Positions 35,253 to 52,281 of a stretch of DNA of 64,000 nucleotides are shown here, piece by piece. The DNA is from Hypomesus transpacificus. Taxonomy: Eukaryota > Chordata > Actinopteri > Osmeriformes > Osmeridae. Below the pieces are notes generated by a model, which made no database searches, was not told the DNA's origin, and saw nothing but the letters and a program-made list of their open reading frames with translations. The position numbers were made by a program, and so were the translations under genes. Position 1 is the stretch's first letter; each line of letters begins with the position of its first letter. Location of the stretch: positions 15,237,450 to 15,301,449 of the forward strand of contig NC_061070.1 of the NCBI RefSeq assembly GCF_021917145.1, written 5' to 3'.

Positions 35253-38200
35253 GGTGGAAGATGTCATCAACATCATCAACCCACCGTGCTGCTGGAACGT
35301 TCTTTTTGAGACCGCTACAGGAAACGAAAAAGAAAACGGATACTGGAAAAGGCCATTCAATAATTTAACAACTTGTAAATATCCTCCATCTCCCTAAATC
35401 CCTAAAAATAGAGATATTTTATTATTGTGACTAATTTAAAGGTGTTGTATAATCCCTGGTTGGTTTATGTGTCCAGGGACATGATATAGAGATGTGCATG
35501 TTAAAATATCTGGTACTCTGCGTAAATGGCTACTGTTAGAAGTCTAGCGATACTTTACAGTGCACTGAAGCCAAAACCTGTTAGGTTTCTATGTCTTTCT
35601 TTCCAGTCTAGTTAGAAAAAGGGAAAAGTATTCATTCTCCTCCTGCTGTTTCTTCATCTCCCTCTGAATCTCCCTACAAAACATGGCCTTTGCTTTTCAT
35701 CCTCTACCCTTGAACACACTGTTGATGGCTAAAAGTTAGGGGTTTGCTTCAGTCGTATCAAATGCAGGGACCAACAGGCTGGGTTGATGAGGCTAGTGTC
35801 TTATTAGCAGGACCTCTCACTCGTAGACAGGATGCAGCTGTTCCCTTTTTACAGGTTTCCCCCCCCCCCCCCCCATCGCCATTGGTATTTGAGACTTTCA
35901 GGGTGTGGTGGGGGCTGGGTACCTTGGTGTTTTCCTAGGCACCGCACCGCCACAAAGCTGAACTCTAACTCTGAGCGCCTACCTTACCCATCTGCCTTCT
36001 GTCTCTAAGAGAGCCTTCCCTTTCCCACAATGTCTTGTCCAGACCCCCTGCCCTGCCCAACCAACCCAGGGGTGATGATCAGATGTGAAACCGTTCAAAA
36101 CAATGTGAATTTCATCATCATGCTCTAATAAGATAAATAGAATGCTAACATGACTGGAAACATTTCGGTGTATGATTTAAAAATTCTGCCTGCAGTCTTT
36201 CTCCCTTTGGAATTGTAGCGGGACTTTTACTGTAGATCTGTTGTCTTCCAGATTGATATTGGAAATCATCACTTTCATTGATTTCTAGTTATTTTAAATG
36301 AATGTGCTTGAAAGACTTTAACACTATACCAAGTGTGCATTCATTACCTATTACTATAGGTAACAGGAATGCCAATTACAACTGACCAGCCACGTGTTCA
36401 TTTAATGCATGTACAATGATGCAACCACCAGTACAGTACAGAATGATTTGTGATTTCTGTGTGATCTAATGTTGCATTTTGGCAACCCCCTCTGAAACAG
36501 AATGTCATCAGAATGTTAACCCTGTGTTAGGATGTTCCAGAAGGTTCTGATCCCTGTGATTTATATGTTTGTGTGTTCCGACTGCGTCTCTTCTGCCTTC
36601 CTTCTCTTCTTATTGGTCTCACTGACCTCACTCATTAGTTTCAGTGACCTCACTCAGTCAGGTGCCACTTTGGATAGCCCCTATTGGCTACTCTGTGCCA
36701 CCCTACATTCATCTCAACCCTGATTGGTTGCCTTTGTGTTACTCTACATGTCAGTGCCCTACACCTTCCTATGTTTGTTGTTGTGTTTTTTTTTTTTTTT
36801 TTTTTACTCATTGAGCATTTCTGTTTTGTTGCTTTCCAGTTTTTCACATTCTTTTCTATGTTTCTGCCCCTGTTAGATCATAAGGAATAGTTGACTGAGA
36901 ATTCTTCTCTGGTACTCTCTTTTATTGTGAACTCGGCTTGCAGGAAGTATATACCTGTAGCCATGTTTAATGCAGGGGGACAAATCCTTATTCTGAAAGG
37001 GGATGTTAAATGTTTTTATTTTATAATAATTTTAAAAAATTGTTATTTGGGTTAAGCCTTCAGTTGTCTGTGATAGATAATAATGCTAGTGTATCTTGTC
37101 CCCATATGCAACTATGCACTTATAAATCGGATTAGCTGGATCTCTATGTAAAGTTCTCTGCTGCTTCTAACCCCAGTTTACTGGTCTAACCTTTCTGTCT
37201 GAGGAAAGGAATGACACATGAATTATGTTTGACCCCCTACAGCAGATGACTGGAGATTAGATTTTTTGTTTTTAAAGTGAAGACTTCTTGTTTCAGTCTA
37301 TAGTGTATTAACTGAATTATCGTAACCAGGGCCGGCCAAAGGCATAAGCGAACTAAGCGGCTGCTTAGGGCCCCCCTGGCCACCAGAGGGCCCCCAAGAG
37401 CACATTAAATTACAGTTTAACGTAATTTATTTTCAAAGCGACTCAGAGGGGCCCCTAAATCAATTCTGCTTAGGGCCCCATATAGGCTTGGGCCAACCCT
37501 GATCGTAACCAATGAGGCCATCTCAGGGCTCTTTAAGATTACAGATCGTGGTGTCCCTGTGCTGGATGTGGTTGGATAGTATTGTCCCAGTTTAAAGTAT
37601 GTAGCCCAGTGTATGTAGGTAACATATTTGAAGCTTTATCTCTCCTTTCCATGCATATATACACGCCTATTTGACACTCCAGAAGACCACCTTTTAAATC
37701 TAGTATTAATGTTGGTGCATGAAAGCTCTAATCATTGTTGACGGCTGAGGCCTTATTCTGAGTGTACAACATGTATTCATCAAATTAACATGTGTCTAGT
37801 CCCATTCTAAAGACCATAGATTTAGAGTGAAGAAGTAAAAGGATCCCTCCCAACCTCAACATTAAACAGTATTCCTGATCAGACAGGGCCTGGATGACAT
37901 GGAAGAAAACTGGTTACACAGCAGCTTCTCTATTGATTTCCATGTTAGAGCAAAACTGCACAATAACAAGCAAGCATTGCTGGGTTAAATGTTTTAATGT
38001 GCAGCATCATGCAAACGGTTTTGTCTCTAAGAATCCTGTTTGTAAGATAGAATTGATTATGTTTCTAGCTGCTTTTTTGAGTAAACATTACTAACTGGGT
38101 TGTTATATTTAGCAGATGGACCAGGTCAAGTCTGTATAACTGTTAACGTGATTGTAGAAAGTTGTAAATATTATATTCACCAGCAATCTGTTAAGAATCT

Positions 38201-38370
38201 GTCAGACCTGCTATTGGTGGTGTATTACTGCAGTTAAATTTGTCTTGAAAAGAAAATGAAACAGAGTAAAGGACAATTTGCTGCTGCTGAGTGCAATGTG
38301 CTTATGTGAAGAGATTTCGTTTTTCTAAAAAAACAAATACAATTGTACAAAGGGAATAAACAAATCTACA
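35253..38370 (+). other. pank1: Probable pank1 3' UTR
   Basis: About 3.1 kb without coding potential, between the pank1 stop and a plausible poly(A) signal AATAAA at 38355-38360. It contains a poly(C) run near 35861-35874, a T-run at 36787-36805 and a hAT MITE at 37327-37501. Earlier poly(A) sites are possible, so the full extent is inferred. Confidence 0.45.
37327..37501. mobile_element. hAT-type MITE (175 bp) with 8-bp target duplication
   Basis: The element starts CAGGGCCGGCC and ends GGCCAACCCTG, giving 11-bp terminal inverted repeats with two mismatches. Perfect copies of ATCGTAAC flank it at 37319-37326 and 37502-37509: an 8-bp target-site duplication diagnostic of hAT elements. The interior is GC-rich near both ends (GGGCCCCC and GGGCCCC motifs) and has no coding sequence. 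Confidence 0.92.
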
Positions 38371-38559
38371 AGAGTGTTTTGCTACTCCTGTTGTTTTTTT
38401 TACTTATCAGAGGACACAATGTTTTTGACAGCGTCGCATTCTATTGGTTAGAAGAGTTGTGGGAGGGAGAGATCATCTTTATCAGGTACACAGGTCATTG
38501 GCGGTTTATTATACATTGGAAAATGTTGACACTTAGTAGCCCAAATTACCATTCATTTG

Positions 38560-40223
38560 CACAGTGAGAGCACGGAGGGGGCGGGCCGTACATTGTTTAG
38601 ATTATGCGTTTTCTGCAAGTGAAGAGGGGTTTCCAGTTCCCCCCACTCCCAGTTATCCCGTTCCCCTCGGGCCTGAGCGCTCGTATTGAGCGCATGATGG
38701 GTATACGAAGTTAAAAAACCTTCAAGTTTATCCAACACATCGGTTGATCGTGTTTTTTTTTACATTTGGCATCCTGAAAAATGCGTCCAGAATACCGCTA
38801 CCCGATAGGAATAAAGTAAGTATAGAAAGCAATAAAGTTATGTTAAAATGTATTTTTATACTTTTGTGCACTTTTTTGCGTCGTTTTGGTATTATTATTG
38901 GTTGATGTTTTCGGACAACGTGATTCGACTGGTTGAGGGGATATGGATCAAGGCTCAATTTGGTCCAGTGGTGCTGCTACATGTAGGCCTAGAATTAAAA
39001 GAATAATCACAACTTTAAAGATGCGGTCTATGAGCATATATTGATGTTGGTAGAATTAGACTTCTTTGTTATATTATTTTCTATTCTTCTTTTTTCGTCA
39101 GAGTTTTTAGATTTTTTTACAACGGAAAACGTACGCTAAACGAACTACTTATTGCCAGTTAAATATAGAGAACAGAACGTCCACACACACGCACATTACC
39201 GCACTATCCCCTTTCAAATCTAAGGGCTGCTTTACTGTAGCCTCCATGTTGAGATTTAGGAGTTGATGCTGTGGATATTGGAGCTGTTTGAATCATCGAT
39301 GTTTCTTATCTTTGGAAAAGGCATTTGTCCCTGACAACTTGTACTGGCATTGGATTATGCTAAGACCAACTGAACTAAAACGCTGGTGTGAAGTGCACAT
39401 ACAATCTTTGCGTGGCTGGGGAGAGGGATTGGAGATTTCCATCCAGCATGTGGATGCTTTTTGCTATTTCGGAAAGGGGAAACGTGACTTATTAACCAAC
39501 AGGGAGTTTTTCAACTACAAGGTTGAACGAGTCTTAGCAGATGATTGGCTGTCCCCTAGTGATCTGGAAGAGAGCTCTTTGACTGGAGAAGCTAGGCTTT
39601 GTTTGACGTTGCACGTTGTGTGTCACTGCAAGGTTCTGCCACAACAAGCAGCCTTTTCTTCCCAAAGCTATCATCTCAGATGGCCTGATGGGTCAGCCTT
39701 TTGTTTTGACCAAGCACCCGCAAGTCAATGTTCCTTTTGACAACCAGAAATGCTGATTAAGTTCTATCCAGAGAAGTTATACTGTAGATGTGTTGAGTTA
39801 TTTACCTTTTTCTTCTATACACTGTTTCAATTGATGTGTGCCTACTGCCAGTCGCTTTACACCAGGGGGCAGATCACACAGTAACAAAAATGTGTTATTT
39901 GGTAATACTAATGTATCACTGTCTCACCTCCACTGGCCCCTACAATGTGAGAAGTGGGAAACAGAATCGATGGAGACATTGAAAACATGTATGACCCTTC
40001 TGTGACTCTGTGATCTGTTTTTGTATTTACAGTGTCACGTAGTGAGCAGCTTCCCCTACCTGCTGTGCCAAAGAAGGTGGGGGGGACAGAGAGGAAGAAC
40101 CAGGAAGAGAAATAGAAAGAGAGAAACCCTGGCTTGTTGCAGATTAACCGGGCATTCAGAACTTCCTGTGAGGAGACGTCGGCAGGGGGCAGGTGTTGCA
40201 GAAGCAGCGCCGACAGAGGGGGC
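38560..40223 (+). promoter_or_regulatory. slc16a12: slc16a12 upstream region and probable 5' UTR
   Basis: A GC box (GGGGCGGG) at 38577-38584 lies in a locally CG-rich stretch near 38570-38690, a reasonable promoter. The start-codon exon probably begins near 40032 after TTTTTGTATTTACAG. Between them is AT-rich sequence and an unexplained 150-codon open frame (39288-39740) that I cannot assign. Confidence 0.35.
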
Positions 40224-43200
40224 ATGGCGGGCACAGGGGGGGAAATACAGATGCAGCAGCGGGGTAAGATAGCTAGCGAGGTGGCCGAGGCGACCCCTCC
40301 TGATGGGGGTTGGGGGTGGATGATTGTAGCTGGTTGCTTCCTCACTACCATCTGCACCCGTGCTGTCACTAGGTAAGTGTGTGGGAGTAGTGTGCCTGTA
40401 GGAGTGGTGTGTCTGTGTGTGAATGCAGTTCTACAAAGTTCCATCTATACAAGTGATTCAATGTATTTTTGTGAACTGGACAAGGCCTTAACAGGAAGGG
40501 GATGAGTGACTGGATGAGATTGTGTACATTTGGTCAGCTCAGGTTACCAAGGCATGCTTGAGGATTAAGTCAACTATCCAGACACACCACAGTTAAACAA
40601 GTTATGTTGCCTATTTTGTTTTTCATCTTTTAAATACTACTTGCCATGCCTATTTCATGAGGGTGTTACATATAATTTCATATAAAACAAAATATGATAC
40701 TGGCTAGTGCATGAGGCACCAAGATGCTCCAGTTCACTGTTCACCCAAGCAAAGCAAAAACATCCAAACCAAATGAACACATTTATTTCCTCATTGTCTT
40801 TAGTAGCACAGTACTCTCAAGTATGGTATAAACTTAACAAAACTAGAGCAGTGGGATTCCATCCATCCTGGCCTGGCTTCACTCAGTGTTCTCTGGGTAG
40901 GTTGGGAAGATTTTGGCCAAACTCAGCATTTTACTTTTCCTCTCTGTATTATATTGCTAAACACTGAGTATTAAAATTCCTCTCTCCACTTGGGCTTTGG
41001 TCACAGGCCATAAGCCGTCATGGTGTTAAATGGAACCCTATGAAAGCCTTCAGTTATGTAATGGCTAGACGCTTGGCCAGCATGAGTCATTGTGCCAGTT
41101 CAGGTTTTTGGGAACAGCCGAGCTGGACTACAGAGAGTCCAAGATTTCTCTTTCTGGTACTGATGTTACTGACTAACCAATAAAGAGTCCCTACTGTCCA
41201 AACAGCTCGTCCGGTATACAGAATAGACTCTTCAACTCATATTTATGTCTCAGAGTATTTGTACAGTGTAGTAAACCAAGCAAGGCTAGAGAGGGGCTGT
41301 TTAGTCTAAAACTGGTCTCCTTTTGTCCTCCCTCTGTGTGTAGATGTGTGTCCATCTTCTTTGTAGAGTTCCAGCTTCACTTTGGGAAGGATTACTCTGG
41401 CACGGCCTGGACCCACTCTCTGGTGGACTGCACTACCATGCTCTGTGGTAAGACCCGTTGCCTCACATGCCCCTCAAAACAAGAAAAGTGAATAGTCATT
41501 TAGACAGTTTTGAAATCCTATACTAAAGTTTGAATTTGAATACACCAACACAGTTTTCATCAAGTCTAGACAAAAAATTATAGAAATGTAAACAGATGGC
41601 TCAACAGCTGCAGCTTCATTGAGTCTGACCTTTGACCCCCCTTATCACAAAAACAAGATATTGGTTCAACTGATGTATATTTGTTAGATGAAAGTGCATG
41701 TTCAGTAACAACGATTGTGCCACTCTGTCGATTGCATATTAGCACTTGAGAGTTAGTACAGAACCCAGAAACAGAACTCAAACCAAGATGTGATTGATAA
41801 GATGCATGTAATTTCAAGTGACAGGTGTCAGAACTACAGTGCCCTCCAAAAGTATTGGAACAGTGAGGCGAATTCCTTTATTTTTGCTGTAGACTGAAAA
41901 CATTTGGGCTTGACATCAAATAATGAACGTGAGACCAGAGATCAACGTTTCAGCTTTTATTTCCAGGTATTTACATCAGGATCTGATGCACAACTAAGAA
42001 AATATCACATTTTGTTTGAATCCACCCATTTGTCATGTGATCAAAAGTATTGGAACAGATATACTTAAAACATATTTAAGTGAATAAGACTTAATATTTA
42101 GTTGCAAATCCTTTGCTTTCAATAACTGCAGCAAGTCTGTGACCCATTGACGTCACCAAACTTTTGCATTCTTCCTTTTTGATGCTTTCCCAGGCTTTCA
42201 CTGCAGCCTCTTTCAGTTGTTGTTTGTTTTGTGGGGTTCCTCCCTTCAGTCTCCTCTTAAGCAGGTAAAATGCATGCTCTATAGGGTTTAAGTCTGGAGA
42301 TTGACTTGGCCAGTCTAATACCTTCCATTTCTTGCCCCTGATGAACTCCTTTGTTGTTTTGGCAGTGTGTTTTGGGTCGTTATCTTGCTGCATGATGAAG
42401 GCTCTGCCAATCAGTTTGGTTGCATCTTTCCTTAAATTGGCAGACAAAATGTTTCTGTAGACTTCCGAGTTCATTTTGCTGCTGCCATCATGTGTTACAT
42501 CCTCAATGAAGATTAATGAGCCCGTCCCAGAAGAAGCCATGCAAGCCCAAGCCATGACATTACCTCCACCGTGTTTCACAGATGAGCTTGTGTGTTTGGG
42601 ATCATGAGCAGTTCCTTTCTTTCTCCAAACTTTAGCCTTTCCATCACTTTGGTAAAAGTTAATCTTTGTCTCATCAGTCCATAAAACTTTGTCCCAGAAT
42701 TTTTGAGGTTCATCTCTGTACTTTTTGGCAAATTCCAGCCTGGCCTTCCTATTCTTCTTGCTAATGAGTGGTTTGCATCTTCTGGTGTAGCCCTTGTACT
42801 TTTGTTCATGAAGTCTTCTGCGAACAGTAGATAGTGATACCTTCACTCCTGCCATCTGGAGGTTGTTGCTGATCTCACTAACAGTTGTTTTAGGGTCTTT
42901 CTTTACAGCTCTCACAATGTTTCTGTCATCAACTGCTGATGTTTTCCTTGGTCTACCTGTTCGACGTCTGTTACTTAGTACACCAGTAGTTTTCTTCTTC
43001 TTCAGGACATTCCAAATGGTTGTACTGGCTATGGCCAATGTTTCTGCAATGGCTCTGATTGATTTTCCATCTTCTCTAAGACTCACAATTGCTTGTTTTT
43101 CACCCAAAGACAGCGCTCTGGTTTTCATGTTGTTTTCACCTCTGAATACAGTCTGCATAGACAAAACCTATCTTACCCAATCTGAACCTGAGTGTAGACA

Positions 43201-45972
43201 TTCAGTGGTATTTATTGATTGAATAATGTATGTAATAGGACACACCTGGGCAACAAAACACACCTGTCAGTCACATGTTCCAATACTTTTGCTCACGTGA
43301 CAAATGGGTGGGTTCGAACAAAAAGGTGATATTTTCTAATTTGTGCATCAGATCCTGATGTAAATACCTGGAAATAAAAGCTGAAACGTTGATCTCTGGT
43401 TTCACATTCATCGTTTGATGTCAAGCCCAAATGTTTTCAGTCTACAGCAAAAATAAAGGAATTGGCCTCACTGTTCCAATACTTTTGGAGGGCACTGTAT
43501 ATGTCCTGTAATAAGCTGCCACTAGTTGGTTAAATAAATGTGGATGTATGTGTGTGCGTTTATGTGTGTGCAGCACCCCTGGGTAGCTTCATTGGGAACC
43601 GTCTGTCCTGCAGAGTGACTGTGGTCCTAGGGGGCCTGCTGTCCTCGGCTGGCCTGATCCTTAGCTCTTTTGCCAATAGCCTGGAGTACCTCTACCTCAC
43701 CCTGGGAGTTCTCACAGGTAAGCCTTTTAGAACAGGCCTCAAGCAGGTCACTGCTACCTCACCCTGGGAGTTCTCACATGAAGACCCTTACCCATAACAC
43801 AGGCAATCAGCATATAATGTCAAATTCATACTGTAGGGCCTTCACCCTTACATAAGAGTAGTAGTTAAATTGAGTACAACTGAGTAGTTTCCTGGTTTAC
43901 ATCTTTACATTTAGTCATTTAGCAGACGCTCTTATCCAGAGCGACTTACAGTAAGTACATCAACATTCCCCAGAGGCAAGTAGGGGGAGGTGCCTTGCCC
44001 AAGGACACAATGTCATTTGTCACAGCCGGGAATCGAACTGGCAACCTTCTGATTAGTAGCTTGATTCCCTAACTCCTTAGCCATCTGACATCTTGAATTC
44101 TTTTTTTTCTTTTTGTCTTTTGCTCTCCGCCTCTCCCAGGTCTGGGGTTTGCCCTCAGCTACACTCCAGCGGTGGCCATGGTGGGCTCATACTTCCATGA
44201 GAGGAAGGCCCTTGCCTACGGCATAGCCATGTCAGGAAGCGGCATCGGTACCTTTATCCTGGCACCCGCTGTCCAGCTGCTAATTGAGTACTACTCATGG
44301 AGAGGTGCTCTGCTCATCCTGGGGGGGTTCGTCTCCAACCTGTGTGTTTGTGGGGCGCTGATGAGGCCCCTGGAGCCTTCAGCAGGGGTCTGGAGAACAA
44401 AACAGCCTAGAGAACTAGAGAATGGGTACAAAGTAACACCAGCGGTGGACAGCAAGCTGCCTGAGGAACAGCTAGCTGAGAGGAAAATAGCTGGGCACGC
44501 AAAAGATTGTAATAGAGACATGATGCTTGAAAACGGTAAACTGGTGCAGATGAATCTAACTGAGACGTTGCAAGCCAACCCCAAACTAGCAGAGGCTAGG
44601 CTGGCAGATGTGAAGCTTGTGGAGGACTTGGTTGTGAGCAGTTCGATTACTGAGAAAATACTAGCAGAGATCAAACTGACTGACTCTAATAAAGTCAATG
44701 GAAAATTGGAGGACATGAAGTTAGTAGAGAGCTTGGTCATGAAACCATCTAACACCAAGCTAACAGATTCCATGCTGGCAGATGTCCAACTACTGGATTG
44801 GACTATTCTTGTGGACACCAAACGGCAAACAGACATGAAGCTGGTGGATGCTAAGCTGGTAAACCCACCTAGGCTGCTTGTGAGGCCAAGCATAGGAGAC
44901 TGCCTCTGTATAAAGTCCATGGAGGAGTTTGGCTTCCTGTTGATTTCTGACTTCCTGCTTCTCTCTGTATCCTTCCTATTTCTGGCATATGGGTGCAGTG
45001 TTCCTTTCGTTTACCTTGTGCCCTATGCCATTAGTGTTGGTGTTGACCACCAGCAGGCCGCATTCCTCATGTCTATTTTGGGGATCGTTGGCATCATGGG
45101 AAACATCACGTTCGGCTGGCTCACAGACAGGAAGTAAATCTTTTATGGATAGGAAACCTACAAACTGATTGACATGTTTAAGTAACTGTTTCTATCATTT
45201 ACCTTTGATGAATCTTTTCCCCTTTTTCTAATCACCTTCTTCCTTCTTCTTGTGAAGGTGTTTGAAGAAGTACCGTACAGTGAGTTACATGGTGGCGGTG
45301 GGTATGGAGGGCCTGTGCTGTCTCTTCCTACCTCTGCTTCATTCCTTCGCCCTCTTAGTGCCTTTCTCTATGCTCTATGGTTACTTTGATGGGGCTTACG
45401 TGGCCCTCATCCCCGTGGTAACATCTGACGTGGTAGGGTCAACCTACCTAACCTCTGCCCTGGGAGTGGTTTATTTCCTCCATGCCATCCCCTACTTGAT
45501 TAGCCCACCAATAGGAGGTGAGTGTTGGGGTGTGGTCTATCATGTGATCTGTTTGTCATTATGGTCATCATATTCTTTATAACACCATTGCTTCATACTC
45601 TCTTCTTTTCAGCATAGTGAGTTTAGTAACGCGTAATTAAGACACCAAAGTGTGTTTAGCTGTCATTTGTTGATGTGAGACAATTAAACATCCTCACTCC
45701 TTCACCCCCACCACTCCTCTCTTTTCTTCATTTTAGGCTGGCTGGTTGATACAACAGGAGACTACACTGCAGCGTTCTTCCTAAGTGGTTTCTCTCTCAT
45801 GTCGAGTCCTCTTATCCTTGGAACCGTTATGCTGATTCGTCGATGCTGGAAGACCCAGTCCTACTCCACTAGTGATGTAGACACCCAGTTTGCCTACTTG
45901 AATAACAGCCAAATGGAGCTATACAAAGTCAAATGTGATGAACCAAAGTTGCCATTGGATGTATTTCCTTGA
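40224..45972 (+). CDS. slc16a12: Monocarboxylate transporter 12 (SLC16 family)
   Basis: Twelve-helix major-facilitator plasma-membrane transporter; human SLC16A12 is a creatine transporter linked to cataract and glucosuria (remembered knowledge). Exons: 40224-40372, 41344-41447, 43574-43717, 44140-45133, 45258-45517, 45737-45972 (TGA); 628 residues with phases agreeing. The MCT signature [13 protein letters not shown] is at residues 27-39. Other matches to the human protein are [74 protein letters not shown] and [12 protein letters not shown] chose the ATG at 40224 because it gives a short acidic N-terminus before TM1. The protein is about 110 residues longer than human, from an expanded loop between TM6 and TM7. 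The exon ending at 45133 uses GTAAAT; reading on would stop at once. Poly(A) signal at 46637-46642. Confidence 0.94.
41837..43497 (-). mobile_element. Intact Tc1/mariner-type transposon (1661 bp)
   Basis: Sits in slc16a12 intron 2, antisense to the gene. Ends start CAGTGCCCTCCAAAAGTATT on both strands, and TA dinucleotides flank the element (41835-41836, 43498-43499). The terminal inverted repeats are about 220 bp (41837-42056 and 43277-43497) and by eye about 94% alike. Each carries an outer and an inner copy of CAAAAGTATTGGAAC, the IR/DR architecture. The internal transposase frame is uninterrupted. Confidence 0.96.
42091..43164 (-). CDS. Tc1-like DD34E transposase, uninterrupted
   Basis: Cut-and-paste transposase acting on its own inverted repeats. 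The frame has 357 codons; the second Met ([15 protein letters not shown] at 43128) gives 345 residues, nearer the usual 340, and is the likelier start. Order: paired-type helix-turn-helix DNA-binding region (residues 17-120) with the GRPRK AT-hook-like motif at 70-74, then the catalytic core. The catalytic acids are Asp164 (LWTDETK), Asp261 ([10 protein letters not shown]) and Glu296 (SPDLNPIEH), with 34 residues between the last two. A basic nuclear-localisation-like stretch precedes the core. No frameshift or stop was seen, so activity is possible but unproven. Confidence 0.95.
   Translation of the reverse strand: MSMQTVFRGENNMKTRALSLGEKQAIVSLREDGKSIRAIAETLAIASTTIWNVLKKKKTTGVLSNRRRTGRPRKTSAVDDRNIVRAVKKDPKTTVSEISNNLQMAGVKVSLSTVRRRLHEQKYKGYTRRCKPLISKKNRKARLEFAKKYRDEPQKFWDKVLWTDETKINFYQSDGKAKVWRKKGTAHDPKHTSSSVKHGGGNVMAWACMASSGTGSLIFIEDVTHDGSSKMNSEVYRNILSANLRKDATKLIGRAFIMQQDNDPKHTAKTTKEFIRGKKWKVLDWPSQSPDLNPIEHAFYLLKRRLKGGTPQNKQQLKEAAVKAWESIKKEECKSLVTSMGHRLAAVIESKGFATKY
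43903..44092 (-). mobile_element. tRNA-headed SINE in slc16a12 intron 3
   Basis: On the minus strand an A-box TGGCTAAGGAG (44083-44073) is followed 44 bases later by a B-box-like AGTTCGATTCC (44039-44029), the pol III promoter of a tRNA-derived head. The body ends in the tail TCGCTCTGGATAAGAGCGTC, then TGCTAAATGACTAAATGTAAA. The same tail recurs at 50862-50978, 56688-56872 and 60396-60451. Confidence 0.75.
44410..44890 (+). repeat. slc16a12: Degenerate five-residue repeats in the slc16a12 cytosolic loop
   Basis: Coding sequence within the fourth exon. The peptide repeats K/R-L-x-D/E-x units: [15 protein letters not shown], later [10 protein letters not shown], then [10 protein letters not shown] and [10 protein letters not shown]. 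The underlying DNA shows 15-bp relatives of AAGCTGGTGGATGCT. This replaces a roughly 55-residue human loop with about 160 residues. Confidence 0.75.
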
Positions 45973-46660
45973 GAATGTAAAGACAATTTTTTGGGTTAAA
46001 AATATAATTTAAATATATTTTTAAATGAATGTAAAATACCAAAGTGCAAAAGTACCAACAGTATTACGTTTTAGTTGGTTTTAACAAAGTCAACATTTGA
46101 AAAATGTCTTCATCATAATGCAAGACAACTGTTTATTTTTTATTTTTCAATATAAAAGTTGGGTGGGGGGGAACCAATCTCGAACACCGGCATTGTATTT
46201 AGTTACAACATCTGTAAGGAATGATACCTGCAGTTGATAGCTAGCTACATTCAGACGTCTAATTTACCACCAAAGTTTTCAGTAACAAGATTTTTACAGA
46301 TAACTTTTTTTTTTTACCAAGTAGGCCTACATTTACTGGAATTAGATAATTTTTGTGAAATTAGATGAGTCTAGATTACATTAACTGTGTGTCTATTTCA
46401 AAAAGGAGACTTACTGAACTGTGAAGTGTACAAAAATAACTTCAGGGACTCAAAGAAAATGAATGCTTTCTATTCAAATAGCCTATATTGACCAATGACT
46501 GTGGATGGTTTTAGATTTGAGTTAATATTACTTTACGAGTATGAAGAATGTTTAGACCTCTCTTCTGTAGTCTTATGTTTAATTGATGTTTTTTTATGTT
46601 GTTTTGTTGAAAAGTCTCTGTTATTGGTACGTAAAAAATAAAATTGAGACTTGTGTATTT
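45973..46660 (+). other. slc16a12: slc16a12 3' UTR
   Basis: AT-rich sequence from the TGA to the poly(A) signal AATAAA at 46637-46642. The nphp1 start codon is only 159 bp beyond that signal. Confidence 0.65.
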
Positions 46661-46693
46661 TCTGTGCACTAAAGAAGTCCTTTATTTTGAAAA

Positions 46694-46753
46694 ATGGAGG
46701 AAGCGGTGCTTAGCGACCAGAAAGGCGTCAGTTTCCATAGTGGACTGAATTAG
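46694..46753 (+). CDS. Short upstream ORF in the nphp1 leader
   Basis: ATG plus 18 further codons and TAG (MEEAVLSDQKGVSFHSGLN), ending 47 bp before the nphp1 start. If transcription begins upstream of 46694 this uORF would be met first and could dampen nphp1 translation. A left half-site resembling the RFX X-box (GTTTCCAT) lies at 46731-46738. Whether the leader includes it is not known. Confidence 0.3.
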   Translation: MEEAVLSDQKGVSFHSGLN

Positions 46754-46800
46754 TTCAGCAAGCTAGCTCTAGTTAGCTACAAAATAAATAGCCAGTAGAA

Positions 46801-52281
<5,481 letters not shown>

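Noticed and set aside
45135-45137. Apparent slc16a12 stop after FGWLTDRK
   Set aside because: The TAA belongs to a GTAAAT donor. The next exon at 45258 restores DRKCLKKY and the remaining transmembrane helices.
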